Assembly (NCBI GenBank): GCA_036480375.1
Contig: JAZGGI010000022.1
Location: 1 to 64,000, forward strand
Length of the DNA: 64,000 bases
Source of the DNA: Candidatus Zixiibacteriota bacterium
Lineage (GTDB): Bacteria; Zixibacteria; MSB-5A5; GN15; JAAZOE01
Direction of reading: 5' to 3'
The notes under the pieces are model-generated. The model was given only the letters and a program-made list of their open reading frames with translations, was not told the DNA's origin and did no database searches. The position numbers and the translations under genes are program-made. Below, in pieces: positions 53,883 to 63,553 of the stretch. Every line of letters begins with the position of its first letter. Within the stretch, counting starts at the first letter, position 1.

Positions 53883-54662
53883 CTACCTAAACGATTCAAC
53901 TAAAGCTTTTACAATCAGGTACCACCCGTCCACCAATACAAAGAGTAGTATTTTAAATGGCAGAGCCACCATTATGGGTGGTAACATTAACATACCCATC
54001 GACATCAAAACCGATGCCACGACCATATCAATAATCAAAAACGGAATAAAGATAACGAACGCGATTTGAAATGCCGTTCTGAGTTCACTGATGACAAATC
54101 CGGGAATTAACAGTCGGGTTGGGATTTCATCTCTATTTTTTGGCTGCTCCATCCCAGAGAGTTTTACAAATAACGCGAGGTCTTTTTCACGAACCTGTTT
54201 CAGCATAAAAGTGCGAATCGGCTCCATACCGCTTTCAAAGGCCGCTTCCTGAGTAATCTCCCCATCCAGATAAGGCTTAAGTCCTTGATCATAGGCTTTA
54301 TTCGCCACCGGCGACATAACAAAAAAAGTTAAGATGAGGGCCAACGCAATGATCAACTGATTTGGCGGCATTTGATTGGTGCCGATGGCCTGGCGCAGAA
54401 ACGAAAGGACTATGACTATCCGAATGAAAGATGTCATCATCACCAAAATTGATGGAGCCAGAGTCAAAACGGTTAACATCAATACTATCTGAAGTGCGAC
54501 CGATAAATCACTTGCGTTTTCGGATGGCTCAACCCCTAAAGATATTTTTGGCAAGGCTGTTTGCGCCTGTGCGGATGCGCCAAACATGATTATAAGAAAG
54601 ACTCCAATCAATACGAGCCTGAACAGCCATTTTGGTTGGGCGGAATTACACTGTCGTTTCAT
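53883..54662 (-). CDS. fliP: Flagellar export protein FliP
   Basis: 259 residues. A signal peptide (FLIIMFGASAQAQTALP) is followed by four membrane helices. The segments MTSFIRIVIVLSFLRQAIGTNQMPPNQ and RTFMLKQVREKDLALF are signatures of FliP. It forms the pentameric core of the export gate. It overlaps fliO by 17 bases. Confidence 0.97.
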   Translation of the reverse strand: MKRQCNSAQPKWLFRLVLIGVFLIIMFGASAQAQTALPKISLGVEPSENASDLSVALQIVLMLTVLTLAPSILVMMTSFIRIVIVLSFLRQAIGTNQMPPNQLIIALALILTFFVMSPVANKAYDQGLKPYLDGEITQEAAFESGMEPIRTFMLKQVREKDLALFVKLSGMEQPKNRDEIPTRLLIPGFVISELRTAFQIAFVIFIPFLIIDMVVASVLMSMGMLMLPPIMVALPFKILLFVLVDGWYLIVKALVESFR

Positions 54663-55221
54663 TTCCGCCTCCTTTGACTGCTCTGTTTTTAAAAAGTTTC
54701 CCCGCGGCTTCCGTTAGAGCGTTTTGAAATCCCTTTGACGATTTGGTTATCATTTGGCGATTTTCTTCGGGTAGTTCGTCCCACTCGCATTCTGTCAAAA
54801 GGTTAATATTTGCTTCGGTAATACCGACCAATATCGCCCGGTCAGCCATTTTCAAGAGGCAGACTGATTTCTTAGGCGCCAAATAAGTATGTTCGACGAC
54901 CTGCACAGTTTTTCCCCGCGCGGCTCGCCCCAGACCATTACCCGATAATTTTCTCAGAAGAAAAACGGTCAGGTATATGATTGCGACAATAACCGCCAGG
55001 GCGATCCCGATGCGGGAAAGCGACGGTAAGACTTCGCTCGTTATCGAGGGTACTTCCGGCCCATCTGATGCAGGATTTTGTACTGCAGATTGCTGATTTT
55101 GAACCGCTTCGACCGGCATTTCATTATCGGCCATAATTGGGATTATGAATAATACTAACAGTAATCCCAGCCATGTCAGGCATTTAATATACATCTCTTC
55201 CCATGCTCCTCCCTGTATCAA
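54646..55221 (-). CDS. fliO: Flagellar export accessory protein FliO
   Basis: About 182-191 residues; the ATG at 55194 (MYIKCLTWLGLLL) gives a good signal peptide, the TTG at 55221 is an alternative. A low-complexity stretch is followed by one transmembrane helix at about 75-92 (IGIALAVIVAIIYLTVFLLRKL) and a FliO domain (KTVQVVEHTYLAPKKSVCLLKM). FliO helps FliP assemble. It lies between fliN and fliP. Confidence 0.88.
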   Translation of the reverse strand: MIQGGAWEEMYIKCLTWLGLLLVLFIIPIMADNEMPVEAVQNQQSAVQNPASDGPEVPSITSEVLPSLSRIGIALAVIVAIIYLTVFLLRKLSGNGLGRAARGKTVQVVEHTYLAPKKSVCLLKMADRAILVGITEANINLLTECEWDELPEENRQMITKSSKGFQNALTEAAGKLFKNRAVKGGGNETTV

Positions 55222-55222
55222 T

Positions 55223-55951
55223 TTATTGTTGAGCCAAGCTCTTCAGTCTTTCCTCGGGAGACATTAATAGTGTGATACGAACGCCAAAGTTTTCATCTAC
55301 AACCACAACTTCACCCTTGGCAACCACGGCATTATTGACTAACAAATCTACCGGCTCACCGGCCAGTTTATTGAGCTCAACAACCGATCCGGGACCGAGT
55401 GTCAATAAATCAGAAATAGCCATACTGGTTCGCCCCAGTTCAATCGATACCGGCATCTTGACATCCAGCAAAATGTCAATATTCCTGTGCGAATCAGTTT
55501 CCGAAGGAGTAGGACTCAACTGCTGGAATTCAGCGGGATGAGCTTCCGGCTGTTCCATTTTGATTCCGCTCAAATCGGGAAATTCATCAAGACTATCGCC
55601 TTCGGCGCTATCCGATTCTTCCATCATGGCCAGCATCGCCGCTTCAGCATTTTCTTCAGAGACGTCCTCTTCGTTTACCATTTTGTCAAATTCCGCGGCG
55701 CCCTCTCCCTCGGCGCCTAATCCGGAATCATCCTCGGCCTCGGCTTCTTCACTATCTCCGGATTCTGAGATTTCGGCGCCACCACTCATCTCTTCCGAAC
55801 CTGAGCTTCCGGAATCATCAGCGGCTTCAGCTTGAGCAGCATCAGATGCTTCCTGGCTTTCAGCGTTAGCATCATCAGCGTTTTCCGTGGCGCTGTTGAC
55901 CGCCTGCTGTTCCTCATCCAATGAGGAATCCGGTTTGTTTTCATCCGGCAT
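55223..55951 (-). CDS. fliN: Flagellar motor switch protein FliN, long acidic N-terminus
   Basis: 242 residues, about twice the usual length. The first about 140 residues are a disordered, acidic region ([21 protein letters not shown]) with very few basic residues. The C-terminal about 80 residues are the SpoA/FliN domain ([58 protein letters not shown]). FliN sits at the base of the C-ring and takes part in direction switching. No FliY-type phosphatase motif is visible. The start is the ATG at 55951. Confidence 0.93.
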   Translation of the reverse strand: MPDENKPDSSLDEEQQAVNSATENADDANAESQEASDAAQAEAADDSGSSGSEEMSGGAEISESGDSEEAEAEDDSGLGAEGEGAAEFDKMVNEEDVSEENAEAAMLAMMEESDSAEGDSLDEFPDLSGIKMEQPEAHPAEFQQLSPTPSETDSHRNIDILLDVKMPVSIELGRTSMAISDLLTLGPGSVVELNKLAGEPVDLLVNNAVVAKGEVVVVDENFGVRITLLMSPEERLKSLAQQ

Positions 55952-55957
55952 TTGTTA

Positions 55958-56953
55958 TTACTCCTTTCCGATCTCTTCCAAAATCTTGATAATCGTAAAG
56001 CCCTTTTTATTACCGATCAATCCGGGCCGACCCAATAGCTTTTTCCGATTTCTAATAAAAATATCCATTTCTTTATTTATTTTTGTGTTGGTGGTAATAA
56101 TATCCCCAACTTTCATATTGATGAATTCCCTGATTCGTACTTCCGTACCAGCCAGTATTGCCTGCATCGGAACTGCCAGCCCAAGAAGATTTTCACGATT
56201 GACTTCTTCATCGATTTCCATTGATTTTCGTTTGGTCGCGTCAATCCAGTTTTGAGCTGATAGTTTCCCGATGATATTTTCCAGAGCTATATAGGGGTAG
56301 CATATGGTTATCAATCCGGTCGACTGGAAAAGTTTGAGCTGAAGCGAGATAACAATTACTGTCTCGCCAGGCGGTACAATTTGCACGAACTGAGGGTTGG
56401 TCTCCAGACTCTTTTGCTCGATTTGAATGGGACAAATATGTGCCCAGGCATCCTCGAGCTCTTTAAAAATAACCCGGACAATACGATTCATGAGTGAGCG
56501 TTCAATACCGGTCAACTCACGGCCCGTATCGAGAACCTTACCCATCCCACCGAACATGCGTTCGACAAAAGCATAAGTCAGAGTCGGATTAAAATCGACA
56601 ATGCAGGCACCATCCAGAGGTTCGGCCGTAAATGTGAAAGTACATGACGGTGAAACCAGCGACATTATAAATTCGCTGTAGGTTATCTGATCAACCGACA
56701 CCAAATCGACATCAAGCATGGCTCGATGAATATTGGAAAGTACCGAACCAATATGACCGGCGAAGTTATCATGCATGTTCTCGATCGTACGCAACTGATC
56801 TTTTGACACTCGGTTGGGGTGCTTAAAATCATAAACCACAACCGAGCGCAGCCGGTCGGCGGCGGCGACTTCCTTTTCGCCTTCAATATCATCTCCCGAA
56901 GTTACCGTCGAGAGCAGCGCGTCAATCTCATCCTGTGAAAGAATTTTTGCCAC
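55958..56953 (-). CDS. fliM: Flagellar motor switch protein FliM
   Basis: 331 residues, normal length. The N-terminal LSQDEIDALLS is the CheY-binding peptide. The middle CheC-like domain is about 45-230, and the C-terminal SpoA domain is about 250-325 (VGDIITTNTKINKEMDIFI). FliM links CheY to rotor switching. It follows fliL by 15 bases and abuts fliN. Confidence 0.96.
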   Translation of the reverse strand: MAKILSQDEIDALLSTVTSGDDIEGEKEVAAADRLRSVVVYDFKHPNRVSKDQLRTIENMHDNFAGHIGSVLSNIHRAMLDVDLVSVDQITYSEFIMSLVSPSCTFTFTAEPLDGACIVDFNPTLTYAFVERMFGGMGKVLDTGRELTGIERSLMNRIVRVIFKELEDAWAHICPIQIEQKSLETNPQFVQIVPPGETVIVISLQLKLFQSTGLITICYPYIALENIIGKLSAQNWIDATKRKSMEIDEEVNRENLLGLAVPMQAILAGTEVRIREFINMKVGDIITTNTKINKEMDIFIRNRKKLLGRPGLIGNKKGFTIIKILEEIGKE

Positions 56954-56968
56954 TTTGCGTCCTCTTTA

Positions 56969-57586
56969 CTATTGCATCGCAAACTCGGTGAAATACACCG
57001 CTTCGATGTCATCTGTCTTGAGTAATTTTTGTACCCGCAACTTGATTAATTTGCGGAGGCGTTCCCGTTGCTTAAAGTCGCTCAACTGAGGAACCGACTG
57101 CGAAGAAAGTATTGTAATCAAAGCATCGCGAACGACAGCGTCCCGTTCGCGGAACAACTTTCCGGCCTTGGCGCTTTTCAGCTCAAAACCGATTGATGTC
57201 GATAAAAATCGGGTTCCTCCTGTTCCGGCGGGATTGACGATAATTTCATTTATCAAGTAGATATCACTGTCCGGAACATCTCCATAATCTTCATCTTCAG
57301 AACCGCTCGAGTGAGAGTCCCTTTCGGTTGAGGCATGAGAATCTTCGCTTTCCTCGGCTTGCTCTTCATGTCCCGATTTTGATTCATCTTCGGCTACTTC
57401 CGCCGCCTCATCTCCTCCGGCAAACATTGGCTTGACAACCTTCAAGGTTACAAACCAGGCCGCCATAACCATCACTATGACAATGGCGGCGTAAATGCCG
57501 TACTTTACAATCGGTGATGAACCTTTTGAAGTTTCGGACGATTCCGTTTCCTCAACTTCCATCATAGTGTTATCATCATCCGGCAT
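56969..57586 (-). CDS. fliL: Flagellar basal body protein FliL
   Basis: 205 residues. One transmembrane helix at about 29-50 (IYAAIVIVMVMAAWFVTLKV) is followed by a strongly acidic, Ser-rich linker (about 55-105), then the FliL domain (DIYLINEIIVNPAGTGGTRFLS and the repeated short hydrophobic strands to the end). FliL surrounds the stator ring and stabilises it. No motA or motB is beside it, although many operons carry them between flbD and fliL. Confidence 0.9.
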   Translation of the reverse strand: MPDDDNTMMEVEETESSETSKGSSPIVKYGIYAAIVIVMVMAAWFVTLKVVKPMFAGGDEAAEVAEDESKSGHEEQAEESEDSHASTERDSHSSGSEDEDYGDVPDSDIYLINEIIVNPAGTGGTRFLSTSIGFELKSAKAGKLFRERDAVVRDALITILSSQSVPQLSDFKQRERLRKLIKLRVQKLLKTDDIEAVYFTEFAMQ

Positions 57587-57815
57587 GATTAACTCCCTCT
57601 AAATTGGGGGCCTTCTCCGAGATATTAATTCCCGAAGAAAGCCTTTTGAATTCAGCTACTTTTTCAACTACAATTTCCGCTGATTCCTGTATCATTATCT
57701 TTTTTCCGGTAACAAGGGAGACTATCGTATCCGGAGTAGCCTCAATAAACTCAATCAAATCCGAATTTATTACCAGCTCTTCTCCGTTTAATCTTGTCAC
57801 CGTAATCATTGTCAT
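57576..57815 (-). CDS. flbD: Flagellar protein FlbD
   Basis: 79 residues. The FlbD family start (MITVTRLNGEELVINSDLIEFI) and the DTIVSLVTGKKIMI segment are diagnostic. It overlaps fliL by 11 bases and lies seven bases from flgE. Its role is unclear but it is conserved in flagellar operons. Confidence 0.9.
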   Translation of the reverse strand: MTMITVTRLNGEELVINSDLIEFIEATPDTIVSLVTGKKIMIQESAEIVVEKVAEFKRLSSGINISEKAPNLEGVNHAG

Positions 57816-57821
57816 TTATCC

Positions 57822-59810
57822 TTAACGTTTCAGATTCACCAATTCATCGAGCATACTATCAGATGTAGTAATTACCCGGGCGTTAGCCTGAAAACCGCGC
57901 TGAGCGGTAATCATGTTGGTGAACTCCATCGCAATATCGACATTGGATGATTCCAAAGCGCCGGAACTTATCGTTCCCGACACGGTTTCACCGGCAACAC
58001 CATGAATCGCGGTTCCGGAGTTGGCCGATTCTTTATAGAGGCCATGTCCGGCACGACGCAGGCCGCCTTTGTTATTAAAGTCTGCCAGAATCACCTGGGC
58101 CATAGTACGCGACAGACCGTTACTGAATAACCCGGTTATTGTACCGTCTGGTGAAATTGCCATATTCTCGAGAATACCCATGCCATATCCATCCTGATAG
58201 ATGGCTGAGGCTGTAAACGGAGCCGCGAATCCGGTGAGGCCATTGAACTGCGAAGTGCTGCCGGAGTTAAGCATTATGTCGACGACATCACCGCCATTTC
58301 CGGGATCAAAACGTAATGACGAAGCGCCGCCGTTATATTGGAAGTTCAAAAGCGAACCATCGGTGTTAAAGCGAATCGTTCCGGATCCGCCTTCCATAAT
58401 AGTCTCATCTCCGGGGAGCGAAATTGCCCAATCCCACAGGTTGTCGGTTGTCGTTCTGGTGAAAGTCATTATGACGGTATGCTTGCCGCCCTGGGAGTCA
58501 TAGGTTGTGATAGAAGTTGAGTGCTGGGTAGCGGCAGTTTGGATTTCCAAAGTACCGGCCGAAATTCCCTGATAAGATGACGTCTTAATCGTAATGCCAC
58601 CTCCACCGAGATCTTCCACGCCCATCGCCATACCTGTGGTTTCATCGACTGCGATAATCAAAGGATGCGGTGATTCAGCGGCTTTTCCAAACGGAGTAAA
58701 GGAATCAACAGCCGTAAAAGTATGATCTAATCCGCCGATGGTCTGAACGCCCGCACCGTCAAGCCCAAAAAGACGGTTTATCAGGTTTGGCTGAGGCGGA
58801 ACGCCGGCCGCATCCGCATTGCCGGCTGAACTCGTAACATAATATGCGGAATTTGATCCAGCTTTTGATCTTTCAATGATTACCTGAGCGTTGGATGGGT
58901 CTGTAAGCGTATCAAGAGTACAGGTTACTCCTGCAATGTTATTTATAGAATCAACCACATTTGCAATAGTTGACAATAGAGTTAATCCTCGAATTTGAGT
59001 AGTGGTGGTTCCGTCAACAGTAATATCAAAGTCCAGTCCGGTAGCATCTACGCCAAGATCAGCCAGGGTGGTATTTCCTGTCATGGCGCCATTAAGGTTT
59101 CCCGGACCAGCCGTGGTCGGGTCAAATGTAGAGCGTACCGCCTGGCCATTACCGCCGTTATCGTCAATAACAACTACGTGTAAGCCGCCGGCGCCATCTT
59201 CGGCCATACCGGTTACCTGGTCAATTCCGGTCCCTCCGGAAAGCATAAGGGTGGCGATTGAATCAGTGGCGGCGCTATCAAGGTTATTAGCCAGATTAAT
59301 TGTCGTTGTCGCATGAGCCGGATCCTGTTGTCCGAAAGGAAGCCGAATGTCACCGATAGTCGAGATAGCGGGGATATGACCGGTTGAATCGGCCATCTTA
59401 CCCCGCACCTTCCAACCGGTGCCCGGATCTACGAGATAACTTTGGGCATCAATACCAAATGCTCCGGCCCGGGAGTAAAATTCACCGATGCCGTCAGAGA
59501 GGACAAAAAATCCCGAACCCTGAATAGCCAGGTCGGTAATTTGTCCGGTATTTTCAAGTCCGCCCTGATGGAACAGTGTATCAATAGCCGCTATTTTCAT
59601 ACCCAGTCCCATCTGAACCGGGTTAGTACCGCCCGATAGAGCCGTTGGCCGACCGGCGCCTTTCAGAGTCTGAACCAGAGCTTCCTGAAAAGTGACTCGA
59701 CCGCCTTTAAAGCCTATCGTATTGACGTTTGATATATTATTACCAATCACATTCATCTTTGTCTGGTGATTGCGCAAACCGGTTACACCGGCGAAAAGTG
59801 AACTCATCAT
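57822..59810 (-). CDS. flgE: Flagellar hook protein FlgE
   Basis: 662 residues from the ATG at 59810 (GGAGG ten bases upstream). An extra 18-residue extension in the longer frame is unsupported. The start SLFAGVTGLRNHQTKMNVIGNNISNVNTIGFK and the end (SNVDIAMEFTNMITAQRGFQANARVI) are the rod/hook core coils. The middle is a long surface-exposed insertion of about 300 residues beyond the usual hook protein. It includes a FliC/FlgE D2-like segment. It is made after flgD and the TIGR02530 gene. Confidence 0.94.
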   Translation of the reverse strand: MMSSLFAGVTGLRNHQTKMNVIGNNISNVNTIGFKGGRVTFQEALVQTLKGAGRPTALSGGTNPVQMGLGMKIAAIDTLFHQGGLENTGQITDLAIQGSGFFVLSDGIGEFYSRAGAFGIDAQSYLVDPGTGWKVRGKMADSTGHIPAISTIGDIRLPFGQQDPAHATTTINLANNLDSAATDSIATLMLSGGTGIDQVTGMAEDGAGGLHVVVIDDNGGNGQAVRSTFDPTTAGPGNLNGAMTGNTTLADLGVDATGLDFDITVDGTTTTQIRGLTLLSTIANVVDSINNIAGVTCTLDTLTDPSNAQVIIERSKAGSNSAYYVTSSAGNADAAGVPPQPNLINRLFGLDGAGVQTIGGLDHTFTAVDSFTPFGKAAESPHPLIIAVDETTGMAMGVEDLGGGGITIKTSSYQGISAGTLEIQTAATQHSTSITTYDSQGGKHTVIMTFTRTTTDNLWDWAISLPGDETIMEGGSGTIRFNTDGSLLNFQYNGGASSLRFDPGNGGDVVDIMLNSGSTSQFNGLTGFAAPFTASAIYQDGYGMGILENMAISPDGTITGLFSNGLSRTMAQVILADFNNKGGLRRAGHGLYKESANSGTAIHGVAGETVSGTISSGALESSNVDIAMEFTNMITAQRGFQANARVITTSDSMLDELVNLKR

Positions 59811-59918
59811 GAGACCACATCCTCCTTCTGTGCGTACCAGTCCCTCCGCCCAAGCGGAGTCCAACTGTTCGCTGATTTTTCCATTATTTCCATTATTTCC
59901 ATTTCCAAAAATTCCATA

Positions 59919-60320
59919 TTACAAAATTATCGCGCTGTCTATCGCGGTGAAGACACCGTCCCGCAGATTGTCTTTGTCAAAAGCAGTAATGACGGTGCGA
60001 TTAGTTACTGAAACGACGTAAGCCGCGTCATTGGATAATACCAGTGATTCCCGAGCGCCCTTAGCCTCAGCCTTATCAATCGCCTGAGACAAAGCATTCA
60101 ACATGGCATCGTCCAGTACCACGCCGCGCGAATGCAAACGCGCCCGGGCATGAGCCGAAAAATTAATATTGGCGTTTTTCTGAACAACCTCATCAAGGGT
60201 CGATTTGAAATTAACCTTGGTTCCGGTCCCATTCGCCTTGCCGGCCGGTTGAATCGGTCCGGCGGGACGAATCGTCTTGTCCGGCAAATTTACATTCTGA
60301 TACGCGGTTACTTTCAGCAT
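59919..60320 (-). CDS. Flagellar operon protein, TIGR02530 type
   Basis: 133 residues. The second half (FSAHARARLHSRGVVLDDAM, then RESLVLSNDAAYVVSVTNRTVITAFD) matches the TIGR02530 family, a small protein found between flgD and flgE in many flagellar operons, of unclear role. The first 40 residues are low-complexity. It lies 109 bases upstream of the flgE start and four bases after flgD. Nothing notable is visible in the gap 59811-59918 apart from short GGAAAT repeats. Confidence 0.85.
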   Translation of the reverse strand: MLKVTAYQNVNLPDKTIRPAGPIQPAGKANGTGTKVNFKSTLDEVVQKNANINFSAHARARLHSRGVVLDDAMLNALSQAIDKAEAKGARESLVLSNDAAYVVSVTNRTVITAFDKDNLRDGVFTAIDSAIIL

Positions 60321-60323
60321 AGC

Positions 60324-61001
60324 CTATCCCTCATTAACCTCTCGGACTGATGACAACGGAATCTGCTGGCCGTTGATATTTAACAGAGCCAACCCTTCCT
60401 TGTAGGTAATACCGGATACTTTACCTTCCAGATACTGACGGGGAGTAAACGAATTACCATTGGTGTCTTTGGCAACAATATCGATCGTGTACACTCCCGA
60501 TGATGCCTGGACGCCGTTATTATCGGTACCATCCCAATTGATGAGATGATCACCGGGTGTCAGTCCGTTTTTGTTAATTGTTCTGACGACATTGCCGTCA
60601 ATATCCTTAATAGTTATTACCAACTCGGTGGCGGCCTTGTCAAGATCAACTGCAATATCGGCCGCTCCGGCGGTTTCCAGATATAACTGCGAGGAATCCG
60701 CCCGCACCGACCGACCGATTAACGATGTCGCCATAGTATTGGAGATTGTCTGCGACAGCAAAAAGTCATAGTTGAGGCTATCGATCATGTTACGGTTCAT
60801 ATTTTCCAACTGTTCCAATGAAGAAAACTGAGCCAACTGCGCGACAAAAGCCTCATCCTTAATTGGATTCATCGGGTCCTGATGGGATAGCTGGGCCACT
60901 AATAATCTGAGAAACTCATCTCGCCCGAGGTCTTTGCTGGGAGGCGCTATCTGCCCAAATCCATTTTTTGTATTAACATATGTTACATTTTCCAGTGGCA
61001 T
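60324..61001 (-). CDS. flgD: Flagellar hook cap protein FlgD
   Basis: 225 residues. The FlgD N-terminus is clear (FLRLLVAQLSHQDPMNPIKD, then AQFSSLEQLENMN). The C-terminal part is an FlgD Ig-like domain (IKDIDGNVVRTINKNG, GDHLINWDGTDNNG). It caps the growing hook. It lies 12 bases after fliK. Confidence 0.95.
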   Translation of the reverse strand: MPLENVTYVNTKNGFGQIAPPSKDLGRDEFLRLLVAQLSHQDPMNPIKDEAFVAQLAQFSSLEQLENMNRNMIDSLNYDFLLSQTISNTMATSLIGRSVRADSSQLYLETAGAADIAVDLDKAATELVITIKDIDGNVVRTINKNGLTPGDHLINWDGTDNNGVQASSGVYTIDIVAKDTNGNSFTPRQYLEGKVSGITYKEGLALLNINGQQIPLSSVREVNEG

Positions 61002-61013
61002 TTAAGACCTCCC

Positions 61014-62501
61014 TTACGCAAGACAATCTACCATAATCCGGTCAAAACTCTCACCGGACTGGTTAAGTCGGTTCTGGGCCTTTTCAAACATATCGCGATA
61101 GAATCGCTGACCCTGTTGATGCTGGCCATAATCACCCTGATAAAAATGATGCTGATGTCCGGCGAATGATTCCCCTCTGGTCGGACCGTTGACATGAAGC
61201 TGGAAAGTATCCACTTTGATGCCCGAAGCCGATAGCTGACTTTCCAGATGAGCCAGACCGCGCTCGACCGCCTGCTTGGCCTGCATCGAGTTGAGAACCA
61301 GGTTGATCGTCACATGACCACGATGACTGGCAATAGATAATTCCATCGTACCCAATCGGGCCGGCGACAACTGGACTCTGATTTTCTGACCCGGATTTTG
61401 TTTTAACTGATTCAATCCAAAATCAAGATCAAAGAACTTGACCGTTGGTGTCGACAACTTTTGATCAAACGAACCCTGATTATTCGAAACTGAAGAAGTG
61501 ATTTCAGAGGTCGTCGGAACTTGAGTTTCAGATACTCGGCCATTCAATTTCTCAAAAGCGGAAGTCTCTGCGTTGAGAACGGAACCTGAATTAGTATTTT
61601 GCAGTCCTTTGGATACTTGTCCATTCTTTGAACTAATATCCTTTGGATTGGCTTCCAAAGTCTCAACATCAGGTAATGTCTCCTTAGTAATTCCTAACTT
61701 CGCGTCATTGATATTTTTTGGGTTCATCAATTCTACGACGGCCCGGGGAAGCGCCGATTTGGTCATTGCCTGAGCGTTTTCCTCGATGCCCTCTACGGCT
61801 ATTAATTTCACGTTCAGATCCCGGATTAATTCCGGCAATTGTTTCACATGGCGAGCCGTATCCCCGTCGTTGCGAACATAAATAAGACCATCTCCAGATG
61901 TCTTATTCTGATTTCCGGTCACATCCAATTTTAACCGGATCGACACATCTTCCCCGGCCGCTGTTTTTAGAACGGCGTCGGCAAATAGTTGCTTCCCATT
62001 CAGCTCGACCGTCCGGATTTGCATCGGTAAAATAATTGTATTCTTCTCAGAAACTTCCGCCTCAGGTTTCAATCCCTGCGACAGATTATCACTCATCGAT
62101 TTGAGTCTGAGAAAGATATCCTGATTCTCATCGCCTTCGACCATTACCAAATCAGCCTGCGCGAAATGCCCCGATTTTAATTCTGACTCGAGTGGCGATT
62201 GAATCTTTGTGTCCGGAAATATGACCTGCTTCAATCCTGCCATTTCCGCAAATTCCTGCGGAATAACAATCTTACCCGCACCCACGGTTAACGGCAGAAA
62301 GTCCTGCCGGATCAAAATTTCCGGGTTTAAACCATCCGTCATGCCCGGAAGCGTCATTTCAGACAACTGCAATTGCGGAAACAGACTCAGCAATTGCCCG
62401 AAGTCATCCGGGCTTGATCGGCCCTGAGCGGGCTGCTTCCCACCAAAACCCAATAACATATCAAACGGGCTGGCGGAAAGTCCCATGACTCCGTTATTCA
62501 T
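61014..62501 (-). CDS. fliK: Flagellar hook-length control protein FliK
   Basis: 495 residues. The long variable N-terminal and middle regions are Gln-, Ser- and Thr-rich, as in other FliK rulers. The conserved C-terminal domain is at about 365-440 (KIRVQLSPARLGTMELSIASHRGHVTINLVL, then QAVERGLAHLESQLSASGIKVD). FliK measures hook length and triggers the FlhB switch. Assignment rests on the C-terminal domain and on place between the motE-like gene and flgD. Confidence 0.88.
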   Translation of the reverse strand: MNNGVMGLSASPFDMLLGFGGKQPAQGRSSPDDFGQLLSLFPQLQLSEMTLPGMTDGLNPEILIRQDFLPLTVGAGKIVIPQEFAEMAGLKQVIFPDTKIQSPLESELKSGHFAQADLVMVEGDENQDIFLRLKSMSDNLSQGLKPEAEVSEKNTIILPMQIRTVELNGKQLFADAVLKTAAGEDVSIRLKLDVTGNQNKTSGDGLIYVRNDGDTARHVKQLPELIRDLNVKLIAVEGIEENAQAMTKSALPRAVVELMNPKNINDAKLGITKETLPDVETLEANPKDISSKNGQVSKGLQNTNSGSVLNAETSAFEKLNGRVSETQVPTTSEITSSVSNNQGSFDQKLSTPTVKFFDLDFGLNQLKQNPGQKIRVQLSPARLGTMELSIASHRGHVTINLVLNSMQAKQAVERGLAHLESQLSASGIKVDTFQLHVNGPTRGESFAGHQHHFYQGDYGQHQQGQRFYRDMFEKAQNRLNQSGESFDRIMVDCLA

Positions 62502-62554
62502 AAACGCCTCCGGGAGATAACAGACAATCTTTGTGATTCACTAAAAACCATCAA

Positions 62555-63283
62555 TTACTCCTCACTTAAGGTTATCATTTCAGCCGAAATGCGGGCCGCG
62601 CGATCGGGCTTGAGAGCGCCCAATATCTTGGCCGCATTGGCCGGTTTCATTTTCAAAAGCACATCTACCGCTTGCTTGATTGTTAACTTATTTATTAGCG
62701 GAGCCACCTGCTGCGGCTTCATGCCGTCATATAATTTGGCCAGGGAACCAATCCGCGCCGACTCCATCTGGTCTCTTTTCGCCAAAAGCTGCTTTAAATG
62801 ATACTCGCGCCTGTCGAGCTCTTTTTTGCGGGCATCCAGCTCTTTTCTTTCGGTGGTGAGTTTTTCCTTCTCGTTTTCAAGCCAGTTGGCAGCTTCGATT
62901 GAATCCTCTTTTGACATACCTCGTTCGGTATTATCAACCAGATCCATCATATCATCCATATCTTCCACATCGCCGATATCCTGCAGGCCAAACAATTCAC
63001 TTTCGAGGGCGTCTATTTCCGACATGTCTTCATCTTCAGATTGTTTTTGGTCTGGGGCGGATTTTTCCTCGGCATGCTTTTCTTCAACCGTGGCGGTATC
63101 GTCACCTTCCCCAGCGGGAGGGCTCGAAAAAACCCCCATAAAAAACGAAAAAGCGCCGATACAAATCGCGAATCCGACCACGCTGATGATAATCAGCATC
63201 ATCGGCCCTTTGGATTTCTTAGGCTTTTGCTCTTCGCCTCCCTCTTTGGGAGTTTCAGCTTTAGTTTTTTCTTCTTCAGGCAT
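62555..63283 (-). CDS. Flagellar MotE/MgtE-N-like protein
   Basis: 242 residues. One transmembrane helix at about 27-49 (MMLIIISVVGFAICIGAFSFF) is followed by an acidic region and a coiled coil (LTTERKELDARKKELDRRE). The C-terminus (LYDGMKPQQVAPLINKL, then VLLKMKPANAAKILGAL) matches the MgtE-N/MotE domain. In many flagellar operons this gene lies after fliJ. Here it is the first gene of the visible run, behind a sigma-54-type promoter. GAGG lies before the ATG. Confidence 0.85.
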   Translation of the reverse strand: MPEEEKTKAETPKEGGEEQKPKKSKGPMMLIIISVVGFAICIGAFSFFMGVFSSPPAGEGDDTATVEEKHAEEKSAPDQKQSEDEDMSEIDALESELFGLQDIGDVEDMDDMMDLVDNTERGMSKEDSIEAANWLENEKEKLTTERKELDARKKELDRREYHLKQLLAKRDQMESARIGSLAKLYDGMKPQQVAPLINKLTIKQAVDVLLKMKPANAAKILGALKPDRAARISAEMITLSEE

Positions 63284-63325
63284 ACATGTACCTCACAAAA
63301 ATCTATTTGTCCGAATCCTGAATGA

Positions 63326-63339
63326 GCAAGGCCCGTGCC
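63326..63339 (-). promoter_or_regulatory. Sigma-54-type promoter before the motE-like gene
   Basis: The minus strand reads CGGGCACGGGCCTTGCTC. GG (-24) lies at 63338-63339 and GC (-12) at 63326-63327, ten bases apart, matching GGCACG-N4-TTGC closely. The expected start is near 63314, about 30 bases before the ATG. It would drive the visible flagellar run to the fliQ terminator. The remainder of 63340-63553 shows no gene. Confidence 0.65.
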
Positions 63340-63553
63340 CGTGTGAGCCTAAGCAATTTATCATATTGTTACTGTGCGACTTACGCTGATTCTTGACTTA
63401 ATTTTACGAGGTTAATAAATCCCCAAATCGGAAAAAATATCCCAATGGGTGTGGAAATTAATTCAAGGAGGGAGTGTTTCAGTTTTTGCTGAAAACTATT
63501 ACAATGCACTAATCTGAGATGAGCTATTATTCGGTTTCATCCTTAAAAAAGTG

